Origin: Cupriavidus necator
GTDB lineage: Bacteria; Pseudomonadota; Gammaproteobacteria; Burkholderiales; Burkholderiaceae
Assembly (NCBI GenBank): GCA_022041995.1
Contig: CP074390.1
Span: 2,232,001-2,296,000, forward strand
Reading direction: 5' to 3'
Length of the DNA: 64,000 bases
The notes below the pieces were generated by a model. It searched no databases. It was given only the letters and a program-made list of their open reading frames with translations, and was not told where the DNA came from. The position numbers and the translations under genes were made by a program. Below are positions 33,121-42,323 of this stretch, one piece after another (position 1 is the first letter of the stretch; each line of letters starts with the position of its first letter).

Positions 33121-34416
33121 TCAGGCAATGGTGACCGGCGTGGATTCAATGACGTTGCGGCGATAGCCGGCCGGGTTCCAGTTGGCTGTGGCGGGTTGCA
33201 CCTCGCCCTGGTTGCTGGTGGCGCGAACCATCAGCACGGCCGGGCCCTTGCGCGCGAACTTCACCGGCAGCTGCCAGGCGCGGAACGAGAAGCGGCCCAG
33301 GTCCTGCCCCAGCGTGGCGGCCTGCCAGTTGTGCCCGCCGTCCACCGAAACCTCGACGCCGCGGATGCCGGAGCCGCCATCGAAGGCAATGCCTTTCAGC
33401 TCCATCGTGCGCCCGGCGGGCAGCACGCCGCCCGTGCCCACGCTGGTGATGAAGCTGCGTACCGCCAGCGTCGAGATCGGCCGCGTCTTGGCCGCAGGCG
33501 TGCCGGGTGCCACGCACTGGCAGTCGTTGTCCGGCACGCGGTAGCCGCTGGTCATGAAGAACGCGTCATGGCCTTCGAAGGGGTGGTCCAGCACCTCGAT
33601 CTCAAAAACATGCTTGACCCAGTAGGTGCCGAAGTAGCCCGGCACCACCAGCTTGAGCGGATAGCCGTTGAGCAGCGGCAGGTCTGCCCCGTTCATGCCC
33701 CAGGCCAGCATCGGCTCGCCGTTCATCGCATGCGCGATATCGAGCGACTTGCGGTAGTCCGGCGTGCTCGGCAGCACCGGTGTATCGAGGCCGTTGAACG
33801 TGACCACCTTGGCGCCGGCCTTGACGCCCGCATGCTCCAGCACCTTGCGCAGCGGCACGCCGGTCCAGCGCGCATTGCCCATTGCGCCGTTGGCGAGCTG
33901 CGCGCCGAACACGCGCGGCGCGGAAAAGCCGCGGCTGTTGCCTGAGCACTGGTTCACGGCCACCACCTCGACCGGATCGGCCAGCCGCTTCAGTTCATCG
34001 AGCGACAGCTTCAGCGGCTTGTCGACATGCCCGCCGACCGACAGGCGGAACGTGGCGAGATCCACCGACAGCGGAATATTGGCCAGGTGGTAGCGCACGA
34101 AGAAGGCGTCGTTGGCGGTGATCGGCCCCTCGTTGAACGCCGAGAAGGGCGTTTCCAGGTGCGGCGGGCGGGTGCTCACGCGCACCAGCGGGCGCTTGCC
34201 CGGATAGCGCACCAGCGGGCGGGGACCATCGGCCAGCGTGACGCCGTCGCTGACACGCGCGGCCTGGGCCGCCAACGCGCCGAGCGGGGAGGCGCCGAGC
34301 GCCAGCAGGCCGGCACCCTGGACGAAGCGGCGCCTGGCCGCCAGCGGCCGGGCATGGCCGTCGGGTCGGTCGGCAGCGGGGTCGGCAATTGCCGCCGGAC
34401 TGTTCTTGTCTTGCAT
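33121..34416 (-). CDS. sorA: Sulfite dehydrogenase molybdenum subunit (SorA/SoxC-like), Tat-exported
   Basis: 431 residues from the ATG at 34416, preceded by AAGGAG. A twin-arginine signal (AARRRFVQGAGLLALG) directs it to the periplasm. The sulfite-oxidase fold follows: molybdopterin domain with VEVVAVNQCSGNSRGF (Cys ligand of molybdenum), WTGVPLRKVLEHAG, and a C-terminal dimerisation domain (GIAFDGGSGIRGVEVSVDGGHNWQAATL). It oxidises sulfite to sulfate and passes electrons to the cytochrome encoded downstream. SoxC-like function cannot be separated by sequence alone, but no other sox genes are nearby. Confidence 0.8.
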   Translation of the reverse strand: MQDKNSPAAIADPAADRPDGHARPLAARRRFVQGAGLLALGASPLGALAAQAARVSDGVTLADGPRPLVRYPGKRPLVRVSTRPPHLETPFSAFNEGPITANDAFFVRYHLANIPLSVDLATFRLSVGGHVDKPLKLSLDELKRLADPVEVVAVNQCSGNSRGFSAPRVFGAQLANGAMGNARWTGVPLRKVLEHAGVKAGAKVVTFNGLDTPVLPSTPDYRKSLDIAHAMNGEPMLAWGMNGADLPLLNGYPLKLVVPGYFGTYWVKHVFEIEVLDHPFEGHDAFFMTSGYRVPDNDCQCVAPGTPAAKTRPISTLAVRSFITSVGTGGVLPAGRTMELKGIAFDGGSGIRGVEVSVDGGHNWQAATLGQDLGRFSFRAWQLPVKFARKGPAVLMVRATSNQGEVQPATANWNPAGYRRNVIESTPVTIA

Positions 34417-34600
34417 GGGGCGTCTCCTTCGGGGCGTGTTGTGTCGCGCAAGGCGCTGTGGCGGGTACTTTGACGCCACTGCGTCAACTTGTGAAACGTG
34501 TTTTCCTGCTAGCGCTTATCGATTCAATCAATATAGGGGAAGACCGCGGGGGCTTGGCCGCGAAATCCGCTTGCATCGAAGAATCCGTTTCCCTACACTT

Positions 34601-34616
34601 ACAAAAACGTTTTTGT
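34601..34616. promoter_or_regulatory. Perfect 16-bp LacI/PurR-type operator
   Basis: ACAAAAACGTTTTTGT is a perfect palindrome with the central CG typical of LacI-family operators (PurR-like half site ACAAAAAC). It lies 100 bases before the NCS2 permease start. A LacI-family gene is encoded at the end of the same operon. This is strong visual evidence for an operator; the bound protein is inferred. Confidence 0.6.
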
Positions 34617-34715
34617 TAGCGGAAATCGAGAACATATGAGGCGAATTGCGCACAGACGCAGCAAGTGGCTTGCGGGCCGCCGGCACAACGCCCACACACA
34701 AACGAGGAGCAAAGC

Positions 34716-36065
34716 ATGTCCCACCCCGCCCCCGCGCCGGTGGATGAACGGCTGCCATGGCGGCGCCTGTTTGTCTTCGGGCTTCAACACGTACTGGTCA
34801 TGGCCGCGTCGCCGATCGCGTCCGTCTTCCTGATGAGCAAGGCGCTGAACTTCCCGCCAGCGCTGGCAGTGCAGCTGCTGAGCGCCACTTTTGTGATCTG
34901 CGGCCTCGGCACGCTGTTGCAGTCGCTGGGCCAGCGGGGCATCGGTGCCCGGCTGCCGTTTGTGATGCTGCCCGGCGGCGCGCCGATCGTGCTCTTCATC
35001 CTGATCGCGCAGCAGACCGACGTGCAGACCGCTGCCGGCGCGGTGATCCTGACCGGCGTCTTCTACTTCTGCGTGCTGCCGGTATTCCGGCGCTGCCTGC
35101 GCTATTTCCCGCCGGTGGTGGTGGGGACGATGCTGTTGCTGGTGGCGATCAACCTGGCGCAGGTATCCGGCAAGCTGGTTGCCGGCCACCCGGCCGCGGG
35201 CAGCACGGTGGACCCGCTCAACCTGCTGCTGGCGTTCGCCACCATTGCCTGCACCGTGGCGGCATCGCGCCTGCTGTCGGGCATGCTGGCGCAGCTGGCG
35301 ATCCTGCTCGGGCTGCTGGGCGGTGCGCTGGTGGCCGGGCTGGCCGGCGCGTTCCAGCCTGGCCATGTGTCGATGTCGCCGGTGTTCGCCTTGCCCACGC
35401 CGTTCCCGTTCGGGTGGCCGCATTTCGATGTGGTGGCCGCGATCCCGCTGATGGTATTCGCCGTGATCTCGATGGTGGAGGCCACCGGCCAGACGCTGGC
35501 GATCAGCGATGCCGTGGGCCGGCCGGTCGACCAGCAGCGCGACGTGCCGCGCACCATCCGCGCCGATGCGCTGACGTCGTTGCTGGGCGGGATGTTCGGC
35601 ACCTCGCTGATCATCACCAGCGGCGAGAACATCGGCATCGTGCGTGCCACCGGCGTGCGCTCGCGCTTTGTCACGGCGATGTCGGGCGCGATCCTGGTGG
35701 CGTTCGGGCTGCTGGTGCCGGTGTCGTCGCTGATCAGCGCGATCCCCGAGGCCGTGGTCGGCGGCACCGGGCTGGTGGTGTTCTGCATCGTCGGCACCAT
35801 GGGCATCGACATGCTGCGCAAGGTGGACCTGCGCGACCACGCCAATATGTACGTGGTGGCCGTGGCGCTGGCCGTGGGCCTGCTGCCGATCCTGGTGCCC
35901 GGCATCTATGGCGGCCTGCCAGCCAACGTACGCATCCTGGTGGGCAACGGCGTGGCCATGGGTGCCATTACCGCGGCGCTGCTCAATTTCCTGTTTTTTC
36001 ATACGGGCCTGCGGGCCGCGGCAGCGGGCCCCCTCGCCCGCGACGATGCCGCCGCCACGCATTGA
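34716..36065 (+). CDS. NCS2-family nucleobase (xanthine/uracil-type) permease
   Basis: 449 residues from the ATG at 34716 (GAGGAGC upstream). About 12-14 membrane segments. The family signature is visible: SVVEATGQTLAISDAVGRPVD-like segment (ISMVEATGQTLAISDAVGRP) and TSGENIGIVRATGVRSRFV, the conserved helix-8/10 regions that hold the nucleobase-binding Glu residues. Proton-coupled uptake of a purine or pyrimidine is expected. First gene of the operon with the amidohydrolase (19-bp gap) and TauE/SafE protein. Confidence 0.85.
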   Translation: MSHPAPAPVDERLPWRRLFVFGLQHVLVMAASPIASVFLMSKALNFPPALAVQLLSATFVICGLGTLLQSLGQRGIGARLPFVMLPGGAPIVLFILIAQQTDVQTAAGAVILTGVFYFCVLPVFRRCLRYFPPVVVGTMLLLVAINLAQVSGKLVAGHPAAGSTVDPLNLLLAFATIACTVAASRLLSGMLAQLAILLGLLGGALVAGLAGAFQPGHVSMSPVFALPTPFPFGWPHFDVVAAIPLMVFAVISMVEATGQTLAISDAVGRPVDQQRDVPRTIRADALTSLLGGMFGTSLIITSGENIGIVRATGVRSRFVTAMSGAILVAFGLLVPVSSLISAIPEAVVGGTGLVVFCIVGTMGIDMLRKVDLRDHANMYVVAVALAVGLLPILVPGIYGGLPANVRILVGNGVAMGAITAALLNFLFFHTGLRAAAAGPLARDDAAATH

Positions 36066-36084
36066 CCCTGCTTCCTGAATTGCA

Positions 36085-37533
36085 ATGACTGATCGATTTG
36101 ACTCGACGCCGGCCTGGCCCGGTGATACCAACCCGGCCCTGGTGCCTGACAGTTTCAAGCGGCCGCGCATCCTGCTGCCGGAATGGACCCTGCTGCGCCA
36201 GGGCGCGGTACGCGGCCACGCGGTGGTGGTGGAGGGTGGCCGCTTCACGGCAGTGGGCACGGCCGAGGAAGTCGCTGCACGCTTCCCCGCGCTGGAAACC
36301 CTGCCGTTGCCGCGCATGCTGCTGATGCCCGGCATGATCGACACGCACCACCACCTGACGCAGTCGTTCGGCAAGTCGCTGGTGTTCGGCGAGCCGTCGG
36401 AGATCTTTCGCCGCGTGTGGGTGCCGCTGGAGGGCAGCCTGAAGGCGGAGCACCTGTACCTGTCGTCCAAGCTGGCGGCGCTGGAAGCGCTGCGCGGCGG
36501 CTTCACCACCGTGGTCGATGCCGGCACGCGCAGCGACGCCGGGCTGGACGCGGTTGCGCGCGCGGTCACCGATGCCGGCGTGCGCTGCGTGCTGGGCCTG
36601 ATCTGCAACGACCAGCCCGGCACGCAAACGCTCGACGCCGCGCCGATCCTGCGCCGCGCCGCCGCCCACCTGGACCAGTATGCCAGCGATCCGCTGGTGG
36701 CCCCGTCGCTGGCGATCTCGATTCCCGAAGTGGCCTCTGATGCGATGCTGCACCACGTCTACCAGTTGTGCGCCGAGTCCGGCCGCATCTTCCAGACGCA
36801 TGCCAACGAGCACCTGGTGGCGGTGGAGCGCTCGCTCAACGCCTGCGGGCGCCGTCCGATCGAACATCTCGCGGCAGTCGGCGCACTGGGGCCGGCGGCG
36901 CTGCTGGCGCATGCCACGCTGGTGACGCCGCATGAGATCCGGCTGCTGGCCGACACCGGCGCCGCGGTGGCCTACAACCCCGTGGCCAGCGCCTGGAAGG
37001 GCAACGCCGTGGCGCCGGCTGAGACCATGGCTACCTTCGGTGTGCGCCTGGGCCTGGGCACCGACGGCACCCGCAGCGACGGCTTCCGCCTGCTGGACTA
37101 TGCCGAGGCCGCCCAGCGCTTCGCCTTCGGCATCGGCGTGGGCGATTCCTCCTGCGGCGCGGGCTGGCGCTGGGTCGACATGGCCACGCACGACGCGGCC
37201 GATGTGGCGGGCCTGGGAGCGCTCACTGGAGAGATTGCCGCCGGCAAGCGCGCCGACTTCCTGCTGGTCGACCTGGATGTACCGGAGCTGACACCGTCCT
37301 GGGACCTGACCTGGGAACTGGTGCGCCTGGCCAACCGCGACCAGATCCGCGCGGTCTTTGTCGATGGCAGCCTGCGCCTGTGGCAGGGCTGGCCCACGGA
37401 CTGGGATGCCCGCGCGCTGATGCGGGCGATCCACGCCATGGCCGGGGACACCGTCGCCAACGCCCCGATCCGCAAGCTGCATGACGCCGCGGACGTGCAC
37501 CGCGCGCGCCAGGCCGGCACGGAGGCACTCTGA
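36085..37533 (+). CDS. Amidohydrolase of the cytosine/guanine deaminase (TRZ/ATZ) type
   Basis: 482 residues. The metal-site motifs run in order: MIDTHHHLTQS (HxH), FQTHANEHL (His), LLAHATLVTP (His) and GLGTDGTRSDG (Asp). This is the deaminase branch of the superfamily, as in guanine, 8-oxoguanine or s-triazine deaminases. Beside a nucleobase permease, a purine-like substrate is the natural guess; the TauE/SafE neighbour leaves room for a sulfonated or other compound. The ATG lacks a good ribosome site and may be translationally coupled. Confidence 0.82.
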   Translation: MTDRFDSTPAWPGDTNPALVPDSFKRPRILLPEWTLLRQGAVRGHAVVVEGGRFTAVGTAEEVAARFPALETLPLPRMLLMPGMIDTHHHLTQSFGKSLVFGEPSEIFRRVWVPLEGSLKAEHLYLSSKLAALEALRGGFTTVVDAGTRSDAGLDAVARAVTDAGVRCVLGLICNDQPGTQTLDAAPILRRAAAHLDQYASDPLVAPSLAISIPEVASDAMLHHVYQLCAESGRIFQTHANEHLVAVERSLNACGRRPIEHLAAVGALGPAALLAHATLVTPHEIRLLADTGAAVAYNPVASAWKGNAVAPAETMATFGVRLGLGTDGTRSDGFRLLDYAEAAQRFAFGIGVGDSSCGAGWRWVDMATHDAADVAGLGALTGEIAAGKRADFLLVDLDVPELTPSWDLTWELVRLANRDQIRAVFVDGSLRLWQGWPTDWDARALMRAIHAMAGDTVANAPIRKLHDAADVHRARQAGTEAL

Positions 37534-37535
37534 CC

Positions 37536-38243
37536 ATGGATATGACGTTGTTCAGCGTCGGCGTGGCGGTCTTTACCGGCGCGCTGATCCAGGGTGCGAC
37601 CGGCATGGGCTTCGCGCTGATCGTGGTGCCGGTGCTGGCGCTGGCCGCGCCAGCGATGCTGCCCGGCGCGCTGCTGCTGGCGATGCTGCCGCTCAACGCC
37701 TACGTGGCCTGGCGCGAGCGCCATGCCATCGACCTGCGCGGGGCCGGGTGGATCAGTGCCGGGCGCCTGGCCGGCACTTTTGGCGGGCTGTGGGTGCTGG
37801 TGGCGATGCCGATGGCATGGCTCAACGCACTGGTCGGCGGCAGCACCATTGCCGCAGCGGTGGTGTCATTGCTGGCGCCGGCCTTTACGCCGGGGCGGCT
37901 GACCTTTGCCTCGACCGGCCTGATCACCGGCGTGACCGAGACCGCAACCGGTGTCGGCGGCCCGCCGCTGGCGCTGGCCTATCAGCATGCGCCGGTCGCG
38001 ACGTTGCGCGCCACCGTGGCGCTGTGCTTTCTGGTCGGTGAATCGATCTCGCTGGTGGTGCTGGCGTTGAGCGACCGGCTCGGCATGGAGCAGGTGCTCT
38101 ATGCCATCGGGCTGCTGCCGGTGCTGATTGTCGGCATGGTGGCCAGCCACCTGGTGCACAAGCGCATCAACCAGCGCATGCTGCGCATCGGCGTGCTGGT
38201 GTTCGCGCTGGTCTCCGGTGCGGTGGTCCTGCTGCGTGGCTAA
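37536..38243 (+). CDS. TauE/SafE-family membrane exporter
   Basis: 235 residues with seven to eight hydrophobic segments. Two half-repeats carry the family pattern (FTGALIQGATGMGFALIVVP and TGVTETATGVGGPPLALAY). Members export sulfite or sulfoacetate, or transport other small anions. It starts 2 bp after the amidohydrolase, so it belongs to the same operon; it might export a by-product of the substrate. It overlaps the convergent LacI gene by 4 bp. Confidence 0.8.
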   Translation: MDMTLFSVGVAVFTGALIQGATGMGFALIVVPVLALAAPAMLPGALLLAMLPLNAYVAWRERHAIDLRGAGWISAGRLAGTFGGLWVLVAMPMAWLNALVGGSTIAAAVVSLLAPAFTPGRLTFASTGLITGVTETATGVGGPPLALAYQHAPVATLRATVALCFLVGESISLVVLALSDRLGMEQVLYAIGLLPVLIVGMVASHLVHKRINQRMLRIGVLVFALVSGAVVLLRG

Positions 38244-39277
38244 CCGCCAGGCGTGGAGGATGCCCGCACCACCAGTTCAGGTGCGGGCCCGGTGATCACG
38301 CTGCGGCTGCGGTCGCCGGACAGGTGCGCGAACAGCAGCTCCACCGCCAGCGATGCCACCCGCTCCAGGTGCAGGTTGACCGCCGTGATCGGCGGCTGCG
38401 CGCTGCGGGCGCGAATGCCGTCGTAGCGCGTGGCCACCAGCACATCGTCTGGCACGCGCTTGCCCAACCCTTGCAAGTGGGTCATGGCGCCCACCGCAAA
38501 CGCATCCACCGGCGCGCACAGCGCATCGAGCGCTGGCATCTGCGCCAGCAACTGCGCGCAGGCTTCGGCGCCTGCGGCTTCACCATGTTCCTCGGCCGCC
38601 TTGACGATATGGCAGGGCAGGCCCTTCGCCTGCGTGAATTCGCGGTAAGCACGTTCGGTTTCCACATACGACTGCCGCGGTGCCGCGCCGATCATCAGGC
38701 CAATATGCCGGCGCCCGTGCCCATGCAGGTGTTCCAGCAGCAACTGCGCGGTCAGGGCCGATTGCAGGTCCACGCAAGGCACCGGCGCATCAGTCAGCGG
38801 CTCGCGCCCGATCGACACGATGCTGACGCCACGCTCGCGCAGCCGGGCAATGTGCGGGTCCCCCGCGATCGGCTCGATCACGACCGCGCCGTCGATGTCC
38901 AGCGTATCGAGCAGGCCCCCGGCGCCTTCCAGCGGCGGCACCAGCACTACGCCCAGGCCGCGTCCCATTGCTGCTTCGGCTGCAATCGCCGCCACTTCCA
39001 TCATGAACCCCAGCCGCGAAGTGCCACCCGCCACGGCGAATGGCATCGACGACAGCAGCGCGATGCAATTGGCCCGGCCAGACTGCAGCCGCTGCGCGCG
39101 CACGCTGGGCCGGTAGCCCAGTTCGGCGGCAACGCGCTTGACGCGCGCACGCGTGGCCGGATCCAGCACGCCGCGGTCGTTCAGCGCGTGCGACACCGTG
39201 GTCAGCGACACGCCGGCGGCGCGGGCTACGTCATGGATGGTGATGCGGCGAGGGCGGTCTGGCGTCGATTCAGTCAT
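38240..39277 (-). CDS. LacI-family transcriptional regulator
   Basis: 345 residues from the ATG at 39277 (a 34-codon in-frame extension upstream looks non-coding). An N-terminal helix-turn-helix (ITIHDVARAAGVSLTTVSHALNDRGVLDPATRARVKRVAAELGYRPS) with the hinge helix is intact. The periplasmic-binding-like effector domain follows. Converging with the nucleobase operon, it is the likely owner of the palindrome at 34601-34616. Confidence 0.9.
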   Translation of the reverse strand: MTESTPDRPRRITIHDVARAAGVSLTTVSHALNDRGVLDPATRARVKRVAAELGYRPSVRAQRLQSGRANCIALLSSMPFAVAGGTSRLGFMMEVAAIAAEAAMGRGLGVVLVPPLEGAGGLLDTLDIDGAVVIEPIAGDPHIARLRERGVSIVSIGREPLTDAPVPCVDLQSALTAQLLLEHLHGHGRRHIGLMIGAAPRQSYVETERAYREFTQAKGLPCHIVKAAEEHGEAAGAEACAQLLAQMPALDALCAPVDAFAVGAMTHLQGLGKRVPDDVLVATRYDGIRARSAQPPITAVNLHLERVASLAVELLFAHLSGDRSRSVITGPAPELVVRASSTPGG

Positions 39278-39410
39278 GCGGGACACGGGCGATGGTTCAG
39301 GGCGGAGCATACAACAGCTCGGCCAGCTGCCATGCCGGGGTCCGGCAGTGCCGTCACGGAGCGTGGGCCCGCAGGGCAATGCTGCAACGGGCCCGCACGT
39401 CGCGGCCGGC

Positions 39411-39640
39411 TTACTGGGTGCTTCCGGGGAGCACGGTCAGCACCCTGACCACAAAGGCGTGGAACTCCGTGATGTAGTGGCGCAGGAATTCTTCCGTCGA
39501 CGCATCCGTGACTTCGCCGGCTTCAGTGATCAGGCCGGGTGCCCCAGTAGAAGTGGTTGAGCCGCTTCTTTTCGATGGGATCGCTGCCTTGCCGCAGCCG
39601 CATGGCGATGCGGTATTGCCAGCGCCCGAACCTGACAGGT
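39411..39640 (-). pseudogene. Decayed fragment, possibly flavin reductase C-terminus
   Basis: The minus strand reads RFGRWQYRIAMRLRQGSDPI and EKKRLNHFYWGT in one frame, then GAPGLITEAGEVTDASTEEFLRHYITEFHAFV in another, as if a one-base shift divided a single C-terminal part. The second piece resembles the end of NADPH-dependent FMN reductases; the first I cannot place. There is no start and no full domain. It fills most of the gap between the LacI and LysR genes; nothing else is seen there. Confidence 0.35.
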
Positions 39641-40576
39641 TCAGCGGCGCGCGTTGGCAGCGCCAGCCTCGGACGACAACTCTTTCCAATGCTCGCGCGT
39701 GAAGCCGTAGAGCACCTCCAGCGCCGGCGACAGCGAGCGCGCCGCCATGCGGGCGATGCCATAGCGCCCGCAACGCCGCGGATCGGGCGGCATCGGCACT
39801 TCAGCCATCAGCCCGGCGGCGCGCTCCTGCCGCGTGATCGACAGCACGCCGAACAGCAGCGTATCGCTGGCCAGCGTCACGCTGCGCAGCATGTCAAGGT
39901 TGTCGCAGTGCAGGGTGAAGAGCTTGTCCGGCGCCGCGTCCGGGCCCCAGAGTTCGGCCAGCTGCCGGCTGACGATGGTGCTCAGCGTGGTAGTTGCCAC
40001 CGGGTAGGCGCGGATGGTCTCGATATCGATGCGGCGCTTGCGCAGAATCGGATGCCCGGCGCGGCACACCAGGCCCGCGGGCAGTTCGCCCAGCGGCTCC
40101 ACCTCGATGTCGTCGGCCGCGCGCAGCACATAAGCGTCGCCGACGATGGCGTCGATGGTCTCGTTGCGCAGCGCGTCCAGCAGCGCGCTGGTGGCGCCAG
40201 TCTCGGTGCGCACCTTGATGCGCGGATGGGCCTGCGCCATGTGGATCAGGAACGGCGTCAGCAGCAGCGCCGCCGGCGCGGGCGCCACGCCGATGGTCAG
40301 CGATCCTTCCTCGGCGCCGCGCAGCAGGTCCAGGTCGTGCCGTAGCTGGCGCTCTTCCAGGCGCATGCGGCGGGCGCGGTCCGCCACCAGTTCGCCGAAC
40401 ACCGTCAGGCGCGCGCGCCGCGCGCCGCGGTCGAATAGCGGTGCCTTCAGCTCGTCCTCCAGCGCGCGGATGCTGCGGCTCAGCGCCGGCTGCGTCAGAT
40501 GTACGGCACGGGCCGCTTCGGAGAACGTACCGTGCTCGACCACGGCGAGCAGATGCAGAAGTTTCTGTGTGTCCAT
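39641..40576 (-). CDS. LysR-family regulator
   Basis: 311 residues from the ATG at 40576 (an alternative starts four codons upstream). N-terminal helix-turn-helix: LLHLLAVVEHGTFSEAARAVHLTQPALSRSIRALEDELKAPLFDRGARRARLT. The effector domain includes GSLTIGVAPAPAALLLTPFL. It is divergent from the DUF3311/SSS operon and probably controls it; the TTCAA-9-TTGAA dyad lies between them. Confidence 0.9.
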   Translation of the reverse strand: MDTQKLLHLLAVVEHGTFSEAARAVHLTQPALSRSIRALEDELKAPLFDRGARRARLTVFGELVADRARRMRLEERQLRHDLDLLRGAEEGSLTIGVAPAPAALLLTPFLIHMAQAHPRIKVRTETGATSALLDALRNETIDAIVGDAYVLRAADDIEVEPLGELPAGLVCRAGHPILRKRRIDIETIRAYPVATTTLSTIVSRQLAELWGPDAAPDKLFTLHCDNLDMLRSVTLASDTLLFGVLSITRQERAAGLMAEVPMPPDPRRCGRYGIARMAARSLSPALEVLYGFTREHWKELSSEAGAANARR

Positions 40577-40609
40577 GCGGAAAACCATGCGCTTTGGTTA
40601 TGGGAGAGG

Positions 40610-40628
40610 TTCAACATTTGCATTTGAA
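40610..40628. promoter_or_regulatory. LysR-type dyad (TTCAA-N9-TTGAA)
   Basis: Inverted arms TTCAA (40610-40614) and TTGAA (40624-40628) lie in the 146-bp divergent region, 34 bases from the LysR start. The size and spacing suit a LysR T-N11-A recognition site. Confidence 0.5.
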
Positions 40629-40722
40629 TCATACATCCGCGATCCCTATGATGAGCGCAACACAAGAGTGGAACCCCAACGAGGGATACCGCCAACCGTT
40701 CATCGGAAACTGGAGACAAGAC

Positions 40723-40929
40723 ATGCTCAAGCTGTTTATCGGCCTAGGCCTGCCGTACGTCGGCGTGATCGGGATGCTGCCCTGGGTGGCATCGGTCGAT
40801 CGCTTCGTGCTCGGCGTGCCCTTTATCTACGCCTGGATCTTCACGTGGTTTGTGCTGACTTCCGCCTGCATGCTGGCGTGCTGGCTGCTGTTCGACCGCC
40901 ACGCCGCCGATGCGGCGCACGAAGCCTGA
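40723..40929 (+). CDS. Small DUF3311-type membrane protein
   Basis: 68 residues from the ATG at 40723 (GGAGACA upstream). Two hydrophobic segments: MLKLFIGLGLPYVGVIGMLPWV and VPFIYAWIFTWFVLTSACMLACWLLFD. Such small proteins are encoded next to sodium/solute symporters of the SSS family and may be auxiliary subunits. The symporter starts 11 bp downstream. Confidence 0.8.
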   Translation: MLKLFIGLGLPYVGVIGMLPWVASVDRFVLGVPFIYAWIFTWFVLTSACMLACWLLFDRHAADAAHEA

Positions 40930-40940
40930 GGGGGCCAGCC

Positions 40941-42323
40941 ATGACCACAGCGGTATTCCTGGGCTTTATCGTCTTCTCGCTCTACCTCGCCCTCCGCTCC
41001 AAGAAGGGCCACGGCGCGCAGAGCATGCATGACTTCTTCGTGGCGTCGCGGCAGTTCGGCGCCTTCCTGGTGTTCTTCCTGGCGGCGGGGGAGATCTACA
41101 GCATCGGCACGATGGTGGGATTCCCCGGTGGCATCTATGCCAAGGGGCCGACCTACGGGGTCTGGTTCCTTGGCTATATCCTGCTGGCCTATCCGCTCGG
41201 GTATTTCCTTGGGCCCAAGATCTGGCAGGCCGGTGCGCGCTACAACGCCATCACGCTGCCGGACCTGTTCAAGGGCCACTACGGCAGCCGCGCGCTGGAA
41301 CTGATCGTGGCGGGCTCGGCGATCCTGTTCCTGCTGCCCTGGGGCCAGCTGCAGTTCACCGGGCTGGTGGCGGCGCTGAAGGGGCTGGGCTGGGAGTTCG
41401 ATCCGGTGTATCTGGTGATGATCTCGGCGGCGCTGGCCTTTACCTACATCGCCATCTCCGGCGTGCGCGCATCGGCCTATATCGCCATCCTCAAGGACAT
41501 CCTGATGGTGGTGGCGATCGTCGCCACCGGCGTGGCGGTGGGCTGGAAGGCGGGCGTGGGCGATGTATTCCATGCCGCCAGCTTGCAGGTCAGCAACCAG
41601 ATGAACGACACCCAGCTGCGCTTCTCGATGAGCACCATGCTGTTCCAGGCGCTGGGCTTCTACGTGATGCCGTTCGCGGTGCAGAACTTCTTCACCGCCA
41701 GGAGCGCCAACACCATCCGGCGCACGCAGGTGGCGATGCCGCTGTACATGCTGATGTATCCGTTCCTGGTGCTGGCGTCCTACTACGCGATCAGCCAGAA
41801 CCTGCAGCTCGCCTCGCCCAACGAGGCCTTCTTCGCGGCGGCGGTGCGGCTGCTGCCAGGCTGGCTGCTGGGCCTGGTGGCTGCCGGCGCGGCGTTGTCG
41901 GGCCTGCTGGTGCTGGCCGGCATCTGCCTGTCGATCGGACCCATCGTCACGCGCAACCTGCTGCCGGGCATGCCCGAGGCGCGCCAGAAGCAGGGCGCCA
42001 AGGTGGTGATCGTGATCTACCTGGCGCTGTCCATTGCCATGACGCTGGCCACGCCCAACCTGATGCTGACGCTGATCAACACCACTTACTACGGCATGAC
42101 GCAGTTCTTCCCTGGCGTGCTGGTGATCCTGTTCTCGCTGAAGGTGCGGCCGCTGGCGATTGCGCTCGGCATCATCACCGGCCAGGCACTGGCGATCGCG
42201 CTGTATGTGCAGCAGGTCGATTTCGGTGGCATCAACCTCGGGCTGGTCAGCCTGGGCGTCAACCTGCTGGTGACCGCGCTGGTGAACTACGCGCCCCGCC
42301 TGGCCCGCGTGCAGGCGGCGTGA
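40941..42323 (+). CDS. Sodium:solute symporter (SSS family)
   Basis: 460 residues with about 12-13 membrane segments, a normal SSS size. Motifs: GEIYSIGTMVGFPGGIYAKGPTYGVWF, LPDLFKGHYGSR, AISGVRASAYIAILKDILM (the conserved Na+/substrate core) and a later QNFFTARSANTIRRTQ. It imports an organic solute with sodium. Encoded between the DUF3311 protein and an amidohydrolase, so the substrate is probably an amide or cyclic amide. Confidence 0.87.
   Translation: MTTAVFLGFIVFSLYLALRSKKGHGAQSMHDFFVASRQFGAFLVFFLAAGEIYSIGTMVGFPGGIYAKGPTYGVWFLGYILLAYPLGYFLGPKIWQAGARYNAITLPDLFKGHYGSRALELIVAGSAILFLLPWGQLQFTGLVAALKGLGWEFDPVYLVMISAALAFTYIAISGVRASAYIAILKDILMVVAIVATGVAVGWKAGVGDVFHAASLQVSNQMNDTQLRFSMSTMLFQALGFYVMPFAVQNFFTARSANTIRRTQVAMPLYMLMYPFLVLASYYAISQNLQLASPNEAFFAAAVRLLPGWLLGLVAAGAALSGLLVLAGICLSIGPIVTRNLLPGMPEARQKQGAKVVIVIYLALSIAMTLATPNLMLTLINTTYYGMTQFFPGVLVILFSLKVRPLAIALGIITGQALAIALYVQQVDFGGINLGLVSLGVNLLVTALVNYAPRLARVQAA

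Noticed and set aside
34599..36623. Long minus-strand open frame (674 codons)
   Set aside because: Antisense to the NCS2 permease and amidohydrolase; its sequence is His/Gln/Arg-rich low complexity without a domain.
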